Source: Thysanoteuthis rhombus
Taxonomy: Eukaryota; Mollusca; Cephalopoda; Oegopsida; Thysanoteuthidae
Reading direction: 5' to 3'
DNA: 64,000 bases
Assembly (NCBI GenBank): GCA_963457665.1
Contig: OY735202.1
Location: 44,563,903-44,627,902, forward strand
The translations under genes and the position numbers were made by a program. Below the pieces are notes generated by a model that saw nothing but the letters and a program-made list of their open reading frames with translations, was not told the origin of the DNA and ran no database searches. Every line of letters starts with the position of its first letter. Positions within the stretch are counted from its first letter, which is position 1. Below, piece after piece: positions 10,845 to 25,800 of the stretch.

Positions 10845-13800
10845 CTGTAGAAGGATTTTGTCCTTCAAATATAAATGAAATTCAATTATCAACAGATTGC
10901 ATCAACAAGTGAAATGAATATTTGGTAATCTTGGCTGTAATCAGGAAAAACAACATGAAGGTACTTTTAATGATACCGGGTGAGCATAAAATCTTTCCTT
11001 GATTTCAAACAGAGACAAAACCTACACTAGGTACAAATATATGGTTTACTGCAAATTATATCTCAACAGAAAAATTTTTCCTCTGAATTGTCAACTTCAT
11101 TATGTGCTCCGTGAGTTGCCTGGATGAGATACTCTATTTTTTGTGTTCTTCGACAAAAACTCTATTATCTACACCTTCAAAGTTTCAATATCAGGAACTG
11201 AACACTTTGTCAATTGTATACCCACCACCCAAGGCCAAAAGAGGTGATTATTGTCTAGTGATTATAGAGGAAGAATTTTAAGCTTACCCTGTACATACTG
11301 AAGGACCTCATGAATCATAGTTGATGAATGTTAATATTTAAAAATGTTGAACTAGATAGATGTAGTCTTATGCATGCCATGACCAAATCATAAGTTCTGG
11401 GGAATAATTGTATCATGAAAGGAGTATTTCCTTTATCACAAGGAAAAACAAAAATCAGTAGAGGCAAACATTACAATCAACATTAGAGACAATTGATACT
11501 GGTCATTTACCAGGCTCAGCTTGGTTCAGTTTTGACAAAAGGCCACAAGCCTGGATCATCCTGTGAGGATGGAACTCACTACTCAGGAGTAATGATCTGC
11601 AACTTGCTTGCTAACCTCATCAATACACCTTAGAGGTAAGTGATTCATTAACAGTTGACAAAGTTGTTGAATTTTGATTTAAAGGTTGATTTTTGATCAA
11701 GGGTAATTCTAGAATTAGGCTCCCCAAATCTATAAGATGTAGTCAATGTTATAAAGAGTTATTCATCATGTAAGTCTACTGCAAATGATACTAAGATCAC
11801 ATTGTTTTTTCTTTATAGCTTTACACATTGATACACCTCAACTTCTTAGCAGTGAGGAATCTCCTATGTTTAAGAATTAGAATCATGTTTTGTCAGTATA
11901 GTTTTTGATCAAGTGAGAATTATGTAAGCCTGAGTGAGAAAAGGAGAGTGTCCATAACTGGAAAACATGGAATGGAGTATTAAATAACAAGATCAGAATA
12001 CCCAACATATTTACAATTCAAAAAGAAAGGGAACTAGTATACTTACAACTTCACAAAAGCTTTATTACTAAATGTTTAATTTTCATAATGGCCAAGTGTT
12101 GCATTTATACTAACTTATAGAAAATGAATGAAATAAATTAGTGAGACTTAGTAGAAATGTTCAAGATTATGTGTGGTTTAAAAATTAGTAGACTCTAAAC
12201 TATTAATTAAAAAGGAGTACAAAAGACTGAAAGGCCAGAAATACATGGAAGAAGAAAAATAGGAGTAAGTTAAATATGAAAAAAATGTTTTCAGAATTAT
12301 AGTGGTGGAACCATAGAATAGATTACCAGAATATGTAGAGCTATCGAAAGATGTAAATGATTTCAAAAGGAATCATAGTGTCTATCACACCACCACAAAC
12401 ATTTAAGGCCATAGATATTGTGTAAATATGATTGTTATAAGTGCTGGCATACACAATTTTTGTTCTCTTTTCCACACTAAAATAGGTGTTCTAGATTGAG
12501 ATTTTTTCTCTCCAAGTAGAAAAACTCCAAAGATTGAATAAAAATAATCTAGAGAAAAAAAAAATGATGATACTAAAAAGAACTGAGAGGAAATAAGAAA
12601 GATTTGATTTTGTCAGAAAATACACACACACGATGACTTCTTCAAATTTTCGGATACTTATAAGAAACTAGTAAGTTGTAAAGTGAAAAATTACTTCTAA
12701 AAATACTTGAAAAATGATAGATTATATAGAAATTAATGTAAGGAAGTACGAAAAAATTTTTTCAAAAAATAAAGAATCAATAAAAGTTTACTATTGAAAA
12801 AAAAAAAAAGTACATAACCAAGATAATAAAATTACCAATAGCACCAATGTGAGAAAGAAATTAAAATTAATGTACTAATGTAATATAAAATATAAGACAT
12901 TACTATCACATCACTAAGTTAATAGTCAATAAGAAAAGGAATCAAATTAGTCCAATACAAATAACTCCCTCATAACAAAATATCTACCTAAACCATATAC
13001 ATGTATCCCTTGGTTTTGAAAAGTCACTGAGTTACTTGCTTCATTTTTACAAAAAAAGGTGAAAATAGCATAGTTCAGCCATTATAGAGGCAGCACACAC
13101 CTCTTTTCAATCAAGCCGCCTGCATTGTCTACCACCCTAATATACTATCATAAGCATTTTTTGGTTGAGAAACACTTGAAATGTTTCCCATATGAATCAA
13201 TGGTAACTGCTTTGTTTGGTTTTTATGAGAAAATAGCACAGAGGAAGAAGAATTCAGCTACCACTCCTAAAAAGAGAACACTGATTATTCATTCAGTTTG
13301 GTACTATCAACAATTCAACATAAAAACAACCGTACTCAGTTGATATAAAAAAAGAGTTTCTTTAACAAAAGGTCAAATTTACCTTATTAACATAATGAAA
13401 GAACCAGGAGTTATCTGAATAGCCAAGCTACCTGTTTGTGAAATGAATGTCCAAATTTAAAACAACCTTTGTAGCCAATGGTTACTTTCAGATTGGATGG
13501 AGAATAAATACTTCCCTAGGGATACACTACATTTTAATTTAATTTAATTTTAATGCTTACCTAAAAATCACACCATCTGCTTTGTTATTGAAAAATACTA
13601 TTATACACCTGACAAGGGCTGAAGAATGGATCAGCCAAAATATTGTGTGTGCAACATCAAGAATGGGAAGAAGATATTTGATTGTCTTAATAGAAATTCG
13701 AATAATAATGACTTTTCTTGAAGCTAGACAAAAACGATGAAATCCACTCAATAGAAATTCTCCAAAATGGCTCAAATTGAACAATGACAAGAAAGTTTTG

Positions 13801-16800
13801 AGAAGCAAATAATGTATACGAGATCTGTTTCATAATGATTGCTGAAATTTTACTTACCAGCTGCTTCTTTACTCTTCTTGGTCACTTCCTTGGCAAGTTC
13901 TTGAGTCACGGTTAATAAGTGTTCTCGTACTATTTTTTCTTTGGCTATGTGGTCATGGATTTGATCAGGATGACCTGCTGGGATTTGCTTGGTCCAGGAA
14001 TGGATGCTACAATGAGATTGAGGAATCAAGTCAAATATACATATATATTGTTTGGTTCAGTCTATTTTTTTCTCTTTCAAGATGTCCAGCACTCTTCAAG
14101 ATTGAAAAGAAAAAAAGCATCAAAGATTCAGAAACAAAATGGAGTATTTGTTTCAATACTCCATTTACGGCAACTAGGGAGGAAAACAGATTAATGTAAG
14201 ATTTGAAGACTACAAAAAATCCAAAGTTGTGCATTTTAAGATTGTACACACCATTGTAATATACAAACTTGTGCTCATCGACCAAAATTCACTTTCATCA
14301 TCCACAAATATAAAACGTAATGTGTACATATATATGATGGCTTGGCTCCATAAACAGAGATTAGGGAGGGCTTTTCTTGTCTTTTCAGGCCCTGTATGTG
14401 AATAGCCCAAAGGTCTGCATAATGGGGTTTCAAGTTGAATCTGTACCCATGTGTGTAACATTTTTCAATGAAAGCACAGATACAATACCCCAATCCTAGA
14501 CAGTAGAGTTTGGGACCGACACACAGCACACTCTTACACCTATCCTAGGTAGAAGTGCCAATCCATAGATAAATAATCCAATCATTTTTTAAGGTATACT
14601 ATTTAAAGATTTAAAAATTAAATAATCCAATCATACAAAGGTTAAATGAATAATGCAAGGAATTAGAGCCTAACAGGATATATTCTTAGATAGTGTAAAG
14701 TAGAGAAATTCTATGAATTTAACACGAGATTTTTTTGTTCTTTTTTAATTTTATTTAGGCATTCAGATATAACCACCAAACTGTTTAGTAAATGATTGAG
14801 TATTTTATGGATTTAGAAAAAACACATCAATTTTGTTTTTTGTTTTTAATGAAGAAGAATCCCAGATGTGCAAATAAGAACAACAAACCTTTGTTCAGTG
14901 AGGACTTTTCTTATCTTTTCTGCTTTTGCTCTGCGTTTTTCTTTCTCTTCCTCTGTCAAATCTTCTTCATCAGAATCGGGCATATATCGCTCAGGAATGA
15001 ACACTTTTTCTGGCTTCATCAGCTGAGGAACATCAAGGATTCAAAATCATTAAACATTATTAACCGAGCCTCTGACTAACGGATAAAAAATTAAGGAACA
15101 TGCTTGAAAATGCAAGAAGTGATTTGACGCTAACTTTATTTCCATATTAGAATTGATAATGGTAAATAGTTTTTTTGCTCTCGGTAGTGGGATAAATATT
15201 ATTAAAGCGTGCCTGGTAGTCTCCTGTCGACTATTTGAAAAGGCCATTACAGATTACTCCAGCTTTTGAGCTGCCCAGGCTGGCTATGTATGGAGCTAGA
15301 GGGCTAAAAATATAAACATTTAACTTTTCATAATGTCAAGAAGAAACTTTTGGCTGGCTATGTATGTATGTATGTATGTATGTATGCATGCTATACCAAT
15401 GGAGCTACAGGGCTGAAATCTAAACATTCACTTGTTTTCTGAAAATTCCTCCCTTAAATAGGTCTAGTGTGGGGTTCAATCTGTAATGTAAGTTTATGCT
15501 AAATTGGTCCCTTAGTTTGTGTACACCAGCATTCACCCTTAATTATTTGAAAATTCAGACTTTTTTTAGTGATCACTGACTGCCCAATGAAAGGCAAAAG
15601 AAGTAACATATTCAATTTTTTTAATCTATCACCCCCAACTGCTGGTAAAAAACAGTCACATGACGGTTTCTATCGAGTGACTAACCAGGCCCATTGCTAC
15701 GGACATTAACTCTGACGATGACCTTGTTGAAGATCAAATATTTTATATCTTTCTCATTCAAGGGATGTTGTCTGCTCATTAATCATGTATAGTTATAGAG
15801 CAGTGGAACCTATAAAAGAGGTATTTATATTTTTGGTTGGTCTAGCAAGCTGAAAGAGTCAAACAAGCATCAAGATACTATGGTCAGCTATGATGACAGC
15901 AAATACGGATAAAGATCTAGTTTATGGCATTCTCCAATAGTCAACAATCTAGTAATGAACAGATAAAAAGCATTTAATTTTGTGGTTTAAGCTGTGAGCT
16001 GCTACCAATAAGATAATTCCTCTTAGCATTTGCCACAAATGAGGTAACTAGTCTTAAGATAGCTATTCCTCCCACAGCTAAGAAACAACACCCCCACCCA
16101 TAAAGTGTAAAATAGGTTTACAATATGCAAAACAGATACAAACGTATGGTGGCCTCAGGTGTAAGATAGATGTTTCAAAGTAATTTATGCTCATTTAAAT
16201 TATCAAAATATTTCATTTTCACACACTCATGTATACACAGTAATACCTTGAATAAAGCAATTTGATTTAGAGTGAGTTTTGATGCAGTATAGTTAAAGCA
16301 CTGTTGTGCAAATGCAACCGAGTATAAGCTGAAAACAAAAACATCAAATTATGATAAGACCTTAAACAGTGCAGTTTTTTACAGTAGGGAGAATTTGGAA
16401 CAAATTAATCTCACCAACCAAAGTATACCTGTATTATATTTATAATTCTGCAGTACATATTAGTTGATATATATATATGAAAATGAAAGCTTTCGATACA
16501 AAACTATCAATTTTTTCCACTAGGAAAACCTAAAACAGGACTAACATTAGGAATATTAGGCAGCAAACAGATTGAACAGGAGCCAGGATGATCAACACAA
16601 TACAGAAATTGGTTCCCAAATATGACGTCAGCTTAGGAATAATTTTATTTCGAAATAATTGACTAAAATATGTCAAATATACAAAACTTCTACAAGTATG
16701 GTCATTATTAATCTTTCACAAGTTTTCATTTTAGTTTATTTTTGTTGCTTTTTATTGCAACTCACATGTTTTTACATTTTACAACTTAAACTTGCAACAG

Positions 16801-19800
16801 AATCAACGGGATAAGACATGAAGAATAAATTTCTGATGAGATTTGAGCGAGCATCCTTCATCTCTGAGAGCCTGTCACACCAGGACAGCATCTTACCAAT
16901 TAGGCTACAAAAGCTACCCAGCAGACATTTAAATACAGACAACTCAAGTTCTACTAGCATAGTTTTAAGGAAAAAAAATCACATATCTGTACCTCTCTGT
17001 CAATTGTTTCTTCATCAAATTTGTCTATTGTTGAACTTTTGACAATGTCAGGCATGTTATTTATCTGTGGGAGAAAATATTTCAATATCAAAAACCAAGT
17101 GGTAAAATGAAGCATTTTCGCAAATACAATTTAAAAAAAAAATAAATCAAGTGAATGGCTAAATTGCACAAATGCATATACCCAGAAGTTCAGGGAATTC
17201 AAACACATTTGAAGTTTCCAAGCGTTTGACAAGAATTCTCTTGAAATCCCTCCATCAGGAAATGAAAAGAAAACTCATTTTCTATCATCCATTCTTTGAA
17301 GAAGCCATTTTGTGCCTTAAATTCTCAAAGCTTTTGTATAATACAACACACACTCACACATATGTACATAGATGCATCTACGTATACACAATATCAAAGT
17401 GAAAATTCAATTTCAGTTTTGAGATATTGCATCAGCAAGAATTGAAATCTCAAGAAAATACAAGCAATATTTTTTTAAAACTTATTGAAAAATAAAACTT
17501 GAGAGAATATAAACATTACATCTGTATTGTTATTCAAAAGACAATTCAATATTATCTGAATAATGGCTATGTTTTATCTCAAAACAATATATTCAAGATA
17601 CAGAATGTTATTGAATCTTACGTGCAATAAAAATAAAAAGCAGTCCTTTCGTGAAAAGCATTCACGTTTAATATCATATATTTCTATATACTAACAACAA
17701 ACTTTCATATCAAGAGGAAACAACACCACATCATTCTTGATTTCACAAACAATTTACATCTTCAATTTAAATGGATAAAAAAGTGCCAGTATTTCCTGGC
17801 AGCATCAAAACCCGCTTAATCAACGAAAAAAAGAAAATATTGCAAAATTGACACTCCAAAAACCATTGTCTCCAGTGTCCAGTAATGAATACTGACTTGG
17901 ATAAAAGTTGTCAAATTAGGGGAAAAAAAAAACATGTTTTGCTTTTGTTTGAGCAAAATGCAACCGAATAAGCTTTATACTTACTTTTCCAACTATCCTC
18001 TAATAAACAGGATGTAGCAATTGCCAATGAAACAAAACATAAACTAACAAGTTCAGCATGCTTGAGTAGTTTGGGCAAAGCAAATAAAATAGCTGACAAA
18101 TTTTTCATAAGCACCCGTCTATTATGCATCCTCTTGTACAACATTAGATTTTATATCACAAAACAATAAAGAGATTAGAAATAAATACTGGGTCTTTTTT
18201 GATAGTCCAGGCCAAAAGCAAATGTCCATATTTTCAAAGTATGGATGCTTACTAAGAAGGAAGGAAAAAATAAAAGAATAAAAAAGATTCAATTGCATTT
18301 ACTTTTCCTCAATGAACAAAACACAAGAAGCTTTCTTCTTATTCCACACCACAAAAATGATAACCCTTAACTCCCAACACCAAGATATAGGGAAGTGGGG
18401 TTTAACAAAATGAACCTGACATATCAATTTCTACCGATTTTGGAAATTTTGATCTGGTGGGGGGACTAATAAAATAGATACGAAATTCAATGCCACACCG
18501 ATATTGCTAATCTTTTTTTCACATTTCCAGATTTTAACAGAATAAGCCTCTTCTTCAGGTAAAGCCGCAAAAATCTGAGAATCGACTGATCTGGAACACA
18601 GCTAAAAAGATATACAAGACAGATCGCTAAGGAGGAAAAAATCTAAACTTTTCAATTCAATCTCAAATTACTGTACGTCCAAAACTAACACTATAAATCG
18701 ACTTTCTAGTCATTGGAGGGAAAAATGAAACACAACTAAGTTTTTTTTTTTTGGTTTTAAGCTTCCATACTGTGAAATTATTATTGATTTTCCAACTGAT
18801 ATTTCTTTTTATCTTAATTTGATTGGCCCTTCATTGCAATTTTCTAGAGCGCCATTCCACAGCCATCAGCAAGCCTCATTGATCAGAAATAACAAATAAA
18901 GCCTTCCAGAGGAAAAGAGACGCAAATTCAAGTCTCAGAAAATGCTTTATTCCTGATTAGTCCTGCATGCTGACAGCCGTGGAATGATGATCTGAGAAGT
19001 TGCAATAGTGGGCGACTGAAATGTAGATGAAAAATATTACTCCAAAAATTAATTATGATAAAATGATAATACCCAATTTTGTTTGGACAATCTAATATCT
19101 TCTATCAATCCTTATTATTGACACAACATTTTGGAGAAAGAGATTGATAAAAGAGACTCTTTCCTTACCAACTGATATTACATTATACATCTGGAGAAGG
19201 ACATAGCATGAATCATCTGAAATATTATGTCAACAACAAAAATGTCATTATTTTCTCAATTACTGATACTCATCTTCACTCCAAGTTCAGTGATCAGTCT
19301 TCCATTTTTTTGTATAAAGTGTATCACATAGGCCAACTAATACAATATTTTGCAAGTGAATTCATGCTATTCATATTACGCAAAACATGAGAATGATTAG
19401 AGCAGCAAACGAACACTGGTTTAAAAAGAAAATAATTGATCTTTTTTTTTTTACCCTTGTAACTTTACTATGACAGTGGTTTATGCTTGGAGTAGCATGA
19501 AGTAGGGCTCCCAATCTGGGGCTTTCACCCACCATCCGGGTTTCTGGGCTTATTTTTCGAAAATAGTAAATGATCCTAGTTTTTTTTTGCATACCTCCAA
19601 TAAAAAGACTCTTCAAAATAATTCATACATAAATATGTTTAAAATGATACATCAGATAAGCTAATGATAGATTGGTCATCAATTAAACATGTTTGAATCT
19701 TGTATGATATGTTTACTGTTATAGTTCTAGCTATAACGATGCAATGAACAAAAATATCAGCAAGAAATCCACACCTGATGGGGAGGAAAAAAACCAAAAA

Positions 19801-22800
19801 AAGCGCCAAAATCATTGTGTCATTAATGACGGATTGTTTTCTATTCCAAGAGGAATTGAGGAAAAGGAAGATTAATTATTGTGATCTACATATAAAAGAA
19901 ATTAAAATAGTCATATTTCTAGTAGTTCATATTTCTATAATGTGTGTTTTTTTCTTCTGAATCTTGTTTTTTTTTGTTTTTTTTCTTATATGCCTGATCC
20001 AGGGGTTCTCCTTAGTCCTGGAGTGAAGAATCAAAACAAATATGAACAAAGATAGAGAGACAAATGGAGATGATATGAAGGGGACCATAACACTGTAGAG
20101 ATCAAAGTGAGAGAAAATATCTAAATACACTGACAAATACTATATGTATCTCTGTAACAGAGTGAACGTATGCTCAACTTTGAATTTTTCATCCCAGAAG
20201 TATGTGGGCTTATACATCTACATACACAATAGAGAAAATGAATGAACTTTGATAAAGGTCTAACTCTTCAAACTGAAATAAACACTAAAAAAACATGCTT
20301 TTCTCCTGAAGAGATATTGAAGATCAATAAAGTCAATAGAATCAGCATCAATGGCATCATCGATTGAAACCAATAGTCAGACTTACCATCTAGTAACTAG
20401 AAATAAAATAGAAATAACAGATACCAATGGCAAATAATGAAGGAATGAAAGCACTAAAAAATGAGACATAAATTCTTCAGAAATAATGAAAACTGCCCCC
20501 ACAAAGTCAAAAGCTAAAAAGAGATAAAAACAACACTTAAAAACAGTGTTCCAAGCGTCATCGTGTTCATCTTTTGTGGTCGAAGATTACCATGATTTCA
20601 GTTCTGAATGGTGCAGCAGCAGTACAATGCAGCCTCAGGAGTCTTGACGTGCTTGAATTGGATTATCATGAGGAACAATTGAGTACATTGTCAGTTTCAG
20701 TCTTGTTCCAGCCTGCTTCAAACAAGCAGTAAGACAGGATAGCTAGAGATGGACCAGAATGCAGTGGATAACCAGGGCACCCTGTACGTCACACCCTGCC
20801 CTTAGCACCTAGCTTTAAGGGAGCCCTGATCCCTAATTTTGAATCCAAGTTGACGGTCATCTAAACTGGTCGCCAATTATGGCTAGAGAGCCCAGTCTGC
20901 CCAACTAGTAACCCATAGCTGGATTCATGCTTTTCCGAAGGGCATGAGTGTAATTCCTTTCTCTGTGCTGCTAATCATTAGGCTACCAACACACAGATCA
21001 CAAGTCTACTTTATAGCAAAAGATGAAGAAAAAATCATACAAGGAAGAATGAAATCCCATTAACAAAATGTTGAAATAAGAGAAAAAGTATATTCGGGAG
21101 AATTAAAGACTCAACAAATATGTCAGTAAAATCCATGGATTCTGTAAAAGAAAAGCAGGACAAAGTCTGGGCATCATCACCAAGGTGTGGAAGCAGACTT
21201 ACTAAGGTGGCACCAGGTATTAGATCGCCAGCAGAGGAATTGATTGAAGACTGTCTCTGAAGAGCATGCTCCAATTTGATAGGTTCACTGCTTGATATGG
21301 TCAAATAGCGATTTCGTCGTGGCGATCTCTTCAACTTGGGAACAGAAATGCCTGCAAAAAAGAATAGTGGTCAATAGGAATTCCAATGGACAGGCTTTAC
21401 ATAGCGGAGAGAGGATGTGCTGGTGCTTGTGTTTCTGGTCACACGGTGATTTATTTGGTAGCTGCAGATTAAGCATAAGTTATTAGAATGAAGTTTGTTA
21501 AAACCAGTCAAAAAGAAACATAAGTAAAAGCACAAAGCATGCAAAAATAAGGAATGGCTTTTATGATTGTATTTCTAGGAATTAGTTGGAATGCTAGTTT
21601 GCAGCAGCAAAGTTTGTCGGAATGCTAGTTTGCAGCAGCAAAGTTTGTCGGAATGCTAGTTTGCAGCAGCAAAGTTTGTCGGAATGCTAGTTTGCAGCAG
21701 CAAAGTTTATCGGAATGCTAGTTTGCAGCAGCAAAGTTTGTCGGAATGCTAGTTTGCAGCAGCAAAGTTAGTCGGAATGCTAGCTAGCAGCAGCAAAGTT
21801 AGTCGAAATGCTAGCAGCAGCAAAGTTAGTCGGAATGCTAGCAGCAGCAAAGTTAGTCGGAATGCTAGCAGCAGCAAAGTTAGTCGGAATGCTAGCAGCA
21901 GCAAAGTTAGTCGGAATGCTAGCAGCAACATTTGATTTTGCAAAAACCTGCAGTATAGTTGTGATACTTCAATATTTTTATTGATATCATGATCAATCCA
22001 TTATTTCTTTTTTAATTCAAGCTAATAAATAATGAAAAATGAGTTCAATTTTCTGAATGAGTCTTCTCAAAATTATAGACAGTATCTTCACAAAGAATTC
22101 CTGGGATATATACAGTACCTGTCAAAACCATTTAAACAACCAGCCATTACACTTCTGATTACTCGGGCATGAGTGTTAAAATCAGAAACAAAATGCAAGA
22201 ACCATATTTTATACAATCAACATAAGGCATGCATTTAGTGATGTTTTGTTCAAATAGTTATGAGCGATACTTTTTTTATGCATACATTAACATTGATAAA
22301 ATAAAATAAAAAATATCGCCCATGAGTATTTGAGCCAGTACAAAATCCGTTTTCATTTTCCGAAATTGCAGGGGCCATTTTGTATCTAGAGCAGGGGGGA
22401 ATCAAAATTAACTCACTACTTTTGCAACTTTTCCATCATATAGCAAATTGAGCCCTCCGTTTTAATCTCTTCAATCAATTCTAAACAAGGTTCTAGGAGA
22501 ATAGGGACAAAAAACTTGCTTTTTAGAATTTAACAATTTAAAAAAACATTTTTTGATCAAATACTTATGAAAGGTACAGTATATAACAAAGTTTCTATGA
22601 TTACTAGGATATATATGTCCCATTGATCTCTTTTAGAAATCTACGGAGACATTTCAATTCAAGCATTGAGCACCCCAATGGGTTAGTTTTGATAGGGTTA
22701 ATGGAATGGGAATACAAAAAAATAAGGACTACATTTTTTTCAAGAATATAGTTAAAAGGAATGAATCCAAAAAACTACAAATTATATCCAAATGTAGGAA

Positions 22801-25800
22801 ACAATGACTTTTTAGAGAAACACCTACTGGTAAAGCTTTAGTGGCCAAACTAACAACAGGGCTATGACTGTGAGACAAGGATAAGGGATGCGAGTCCAAA
22901 TCTCAGCGGAGGCTTATTCTTCAGTTCTGATCTATGCTGCTTACTTAATGGTCATAGAATAATGATTCATGACCAGGCAGATGGAATAGAAAACAACGAA
23001 AATAAAGTGAAAGACTCGTCAAAATATAATAATAAAGGGGGATTGAACATTTTTTTTTCTTTATAATTCAACCTCACTTGATTTAAAAAGAACTACAAAA
23101 ACACTCAGAGTGCACATACCTCCAACAACAATTGCAGTAGGTGCAGACAATGCAATAATTATGATTGTCGGATCACACAAATGTGCTGATTATGCAGTAT
23201 GAATGTGCAATCACCAAATACATTTTATTATGATGTCACCAACAATGAGGTCATTGCTGACATCATCATGGTGACTTCTCTCTTATTGTACTACCATACA
23301 CCACCATTTTTCTTGTTTTGTTTTTTCTTAACTCACCCTCCAATGTAATATGAATATTTGAATATTTCAATTTATTCATAATTCAAGCAACATTACCAAC
23401 AAAAACACTATTCAGGAATATTTTTATTCCTCTACCATTGTTATATAAAATAGGGATTTTCAAAACAGGCCAAAGAAAAATAGTACAATATAGTCAAAAG
23501 CAAATCTTAACGAGCAATAAAACTGATCTCTACCTTGACGCTTATTCCATAAGGGAAAAAATTTGATTTTAGTTTACAAATGCTCGATTTCACTAAACAT
23601 CTCATTCTCAAACATTTTCAGAGATTGAAAACCGTTTCTGAACTTTTTGTTCATCAAGGGAGTATATTTGAAAACCATATTCTACCATGGTGTGTGTCTG
23701 CATATGAATACAATAAATGACTCATTATTTAAGCCAATTTCATCCAGTGTGAATTCTTCAGGACATGAATATATGTTATAATAGCCATTGCTCAATGAAA
23801 ACAAGGACCTTTATTTTGAATCTAAATCCAAACGTCAAAATTTCATCCAGTGTTTGAAAATTTTTGAGCGCAGCAAAGGATCTCTACTCCAATTGAAAAA
23901 AATGACAAAAGTTAAAATTAATGTGTGCAACATTCACCTGAGGAAGGCAAAAAACATTTCAGCTAAAATATCATTAAAAAAAATAAAGCTAAAAAAGAAA
24001 AAAAAAAAGGGTCTAGTTAAAATAGTTCGTTGAATAACAGCAATATTTCTATCGTAGAATTGCAGACAACATAAGTCTTTCATAGATAATGTCTATAGCT
24101 TTGAGAAGGGCCATCAACATTCAGAGGGTTTTTCAGCCAATTGAACTCCTCGTCATTTGTGTTATTAACACAATATTTTGACCGATCCATTCCCAGACCT
24201 TCTTCAAGGAAATCCAGGCCTAACAAGAAAAATACCTGAATCCCACACTATAGATATTGTTACCATTGGAAAAAAATTTGTTTATCACCATCACATGGTA
24301 CACCTGAAGAAGACTGTAGGATAGATTGGCCGAAACATTGTGTTAGATAAACAAACAAGAAGGAGATCTATCATTAAAAAAAAACTCTTTGAATAAATCT
24401 TTCATGATCCATGCATTCAGCAATTAACTCATCTTTATACTAATGATAATTACAGAAACCAAGAATATGAATATTTATAGTGACTAGCAACAACAGAATA
24501 AAAGCTATTGAATAGGCAAGGATAAGTACATTGTGATTATGTTGAGCAACCAGTGCTATCATCCACCAATAAAAATGTGAAGGAAACCGATCTTGTGGAG
24601 ACTTCATTGGTTAAAAATAAGCTTTAAGCCAAGCACAATTAATGTTGAATGCAGACAGCCTCCGTCAATAATGTTACTAATGATAAACTATATCCTAAAT
24701 GCCAACAGGAAATATAGACAAACAAACCAAAAAGTGATTCGAAATTATTTTTAGTGATTGGACAAAATCTCAAATAAAAAAAAAAAACATTTAAAATGAA
24801 TTGTGCATGATGAAGCCAAAAATTAAATGTAGCAAATTATTTTTCCCCAAAATTTCGAGATCTCTTATTTTCTTTTTTAAACATTTGGTAAAAATCAATA
24901 GATTACTTTGTTAGAGTCACGATTATTTCACAGTTCATTGTTGTATATTTGCACATGTATTATTTGAATCAGTCAAATATGACTTCTGTTTCCCTCCAAA
25001 AGACATCTGATACTCTGCACAGCTAAAACTATTGACTATATCATTTAACCACTTAATATCCTTGCTATCTATCCACAGAATACGTATATTGAATTACTTA
25101 AACATACACTGTGACATAAGATAATTTTAAGCCATAGATTTTTCGACAAGAAATATCAAATTTCCGCATTGTTTAAAGAAATACAATAAAGAATTTGTTT
25201 TTACAAGAAAAGATGTGGATGGACCCCAAAAAGCTCTTATTTCAAAGTCCTTCACTCAATTATAGTTGTTGTCATCATTGCTATAGTACTAAACATTCCT
25301 TTTTTTAAATAACCAAATGGTTTTGAAATCACGACAAGTATTTGAGATTACGATTTTTTTTAAAAGGAATTTAAAAAAATGTCATGAGAGATATTCATAC
25401 TTCTAATTAATTGAAGCCTATTGTCTAAATGTTTTGAGTTTTCAAGTTAATAAACAGCTTGTGGTTCAAATACCATGTCTAATAGAATTTGTGGGGTCAA
25501 ATCGCGTAAAAAAAATAAAGTCAATTTTGAAGAGCAATAGAAATTAGTTGAGTGAAAAGATGAGTGAATATAGGCAGCAGCTTCTTCTAAAGCTGTCATA
25601 GGTCTATGTTCATTTAACCAAAAATAATGCGAATACAAGAATTACAATAATTAGCAATGGCCATACTAAATATAAGTAATCAATAATTACAGCTAATATG
25701 TTAGTAATGACTGTAAGAATTATTCATTCAAAGAAAAAGTGTAATAATTATTTATGAATTTTTTTCATAGACTAACATTCTTAAATTTGCTTACCAAAGC

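Larger units (their letters stand above)
15023..16992 (-). other. Intron between exons 17 and 18
   Basis: 1970 bp, holding family A copy 1, the 194-bp MITE and a tRNA-type SINE. The rest is plain AT-rich sequence. Confidence 0.6.
17065..21202 (-). other. Intron between exons 16 and 17
   Basis: 4138 bp, holding the self-inverted SINE fragment near 18845 and the family T SINE at 20630-20990. Nothing recognised between about 17100 and 18800 or 19000 and 20600. Confidence 0.6.

Noticed and set aside
13960..13990. Nearer AG acceptors for exon 19 (CCCAGCAG)
   Set aside because: Both give the wrong phase relative to exon 18; the upstream TTGTAG at 14007 restores it.
14031..14529. Three overlapping minus-strand frames between exons 18 and 19
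   Set aside because: They lie inside an intron whose flanking exons join in phase without them, and show no homology.
16835..16915. Possible tRNA gene
   Set aside because: A- and B-box-like words are present but the cloverleaf stems do not pair; it continues into a SINE body.
21588..21929. Regular repeats that could suggest a CRISPR array
   Set aside because: Units are contiguous with no unique spacers, in an intron of an animal gene. It is a minisatellite.
23788..24033. Lys-rich 81-codon plus frame
   Set aside because: Low-complexity A-rich sequence running into a dispersed repeat; no supporting signals.
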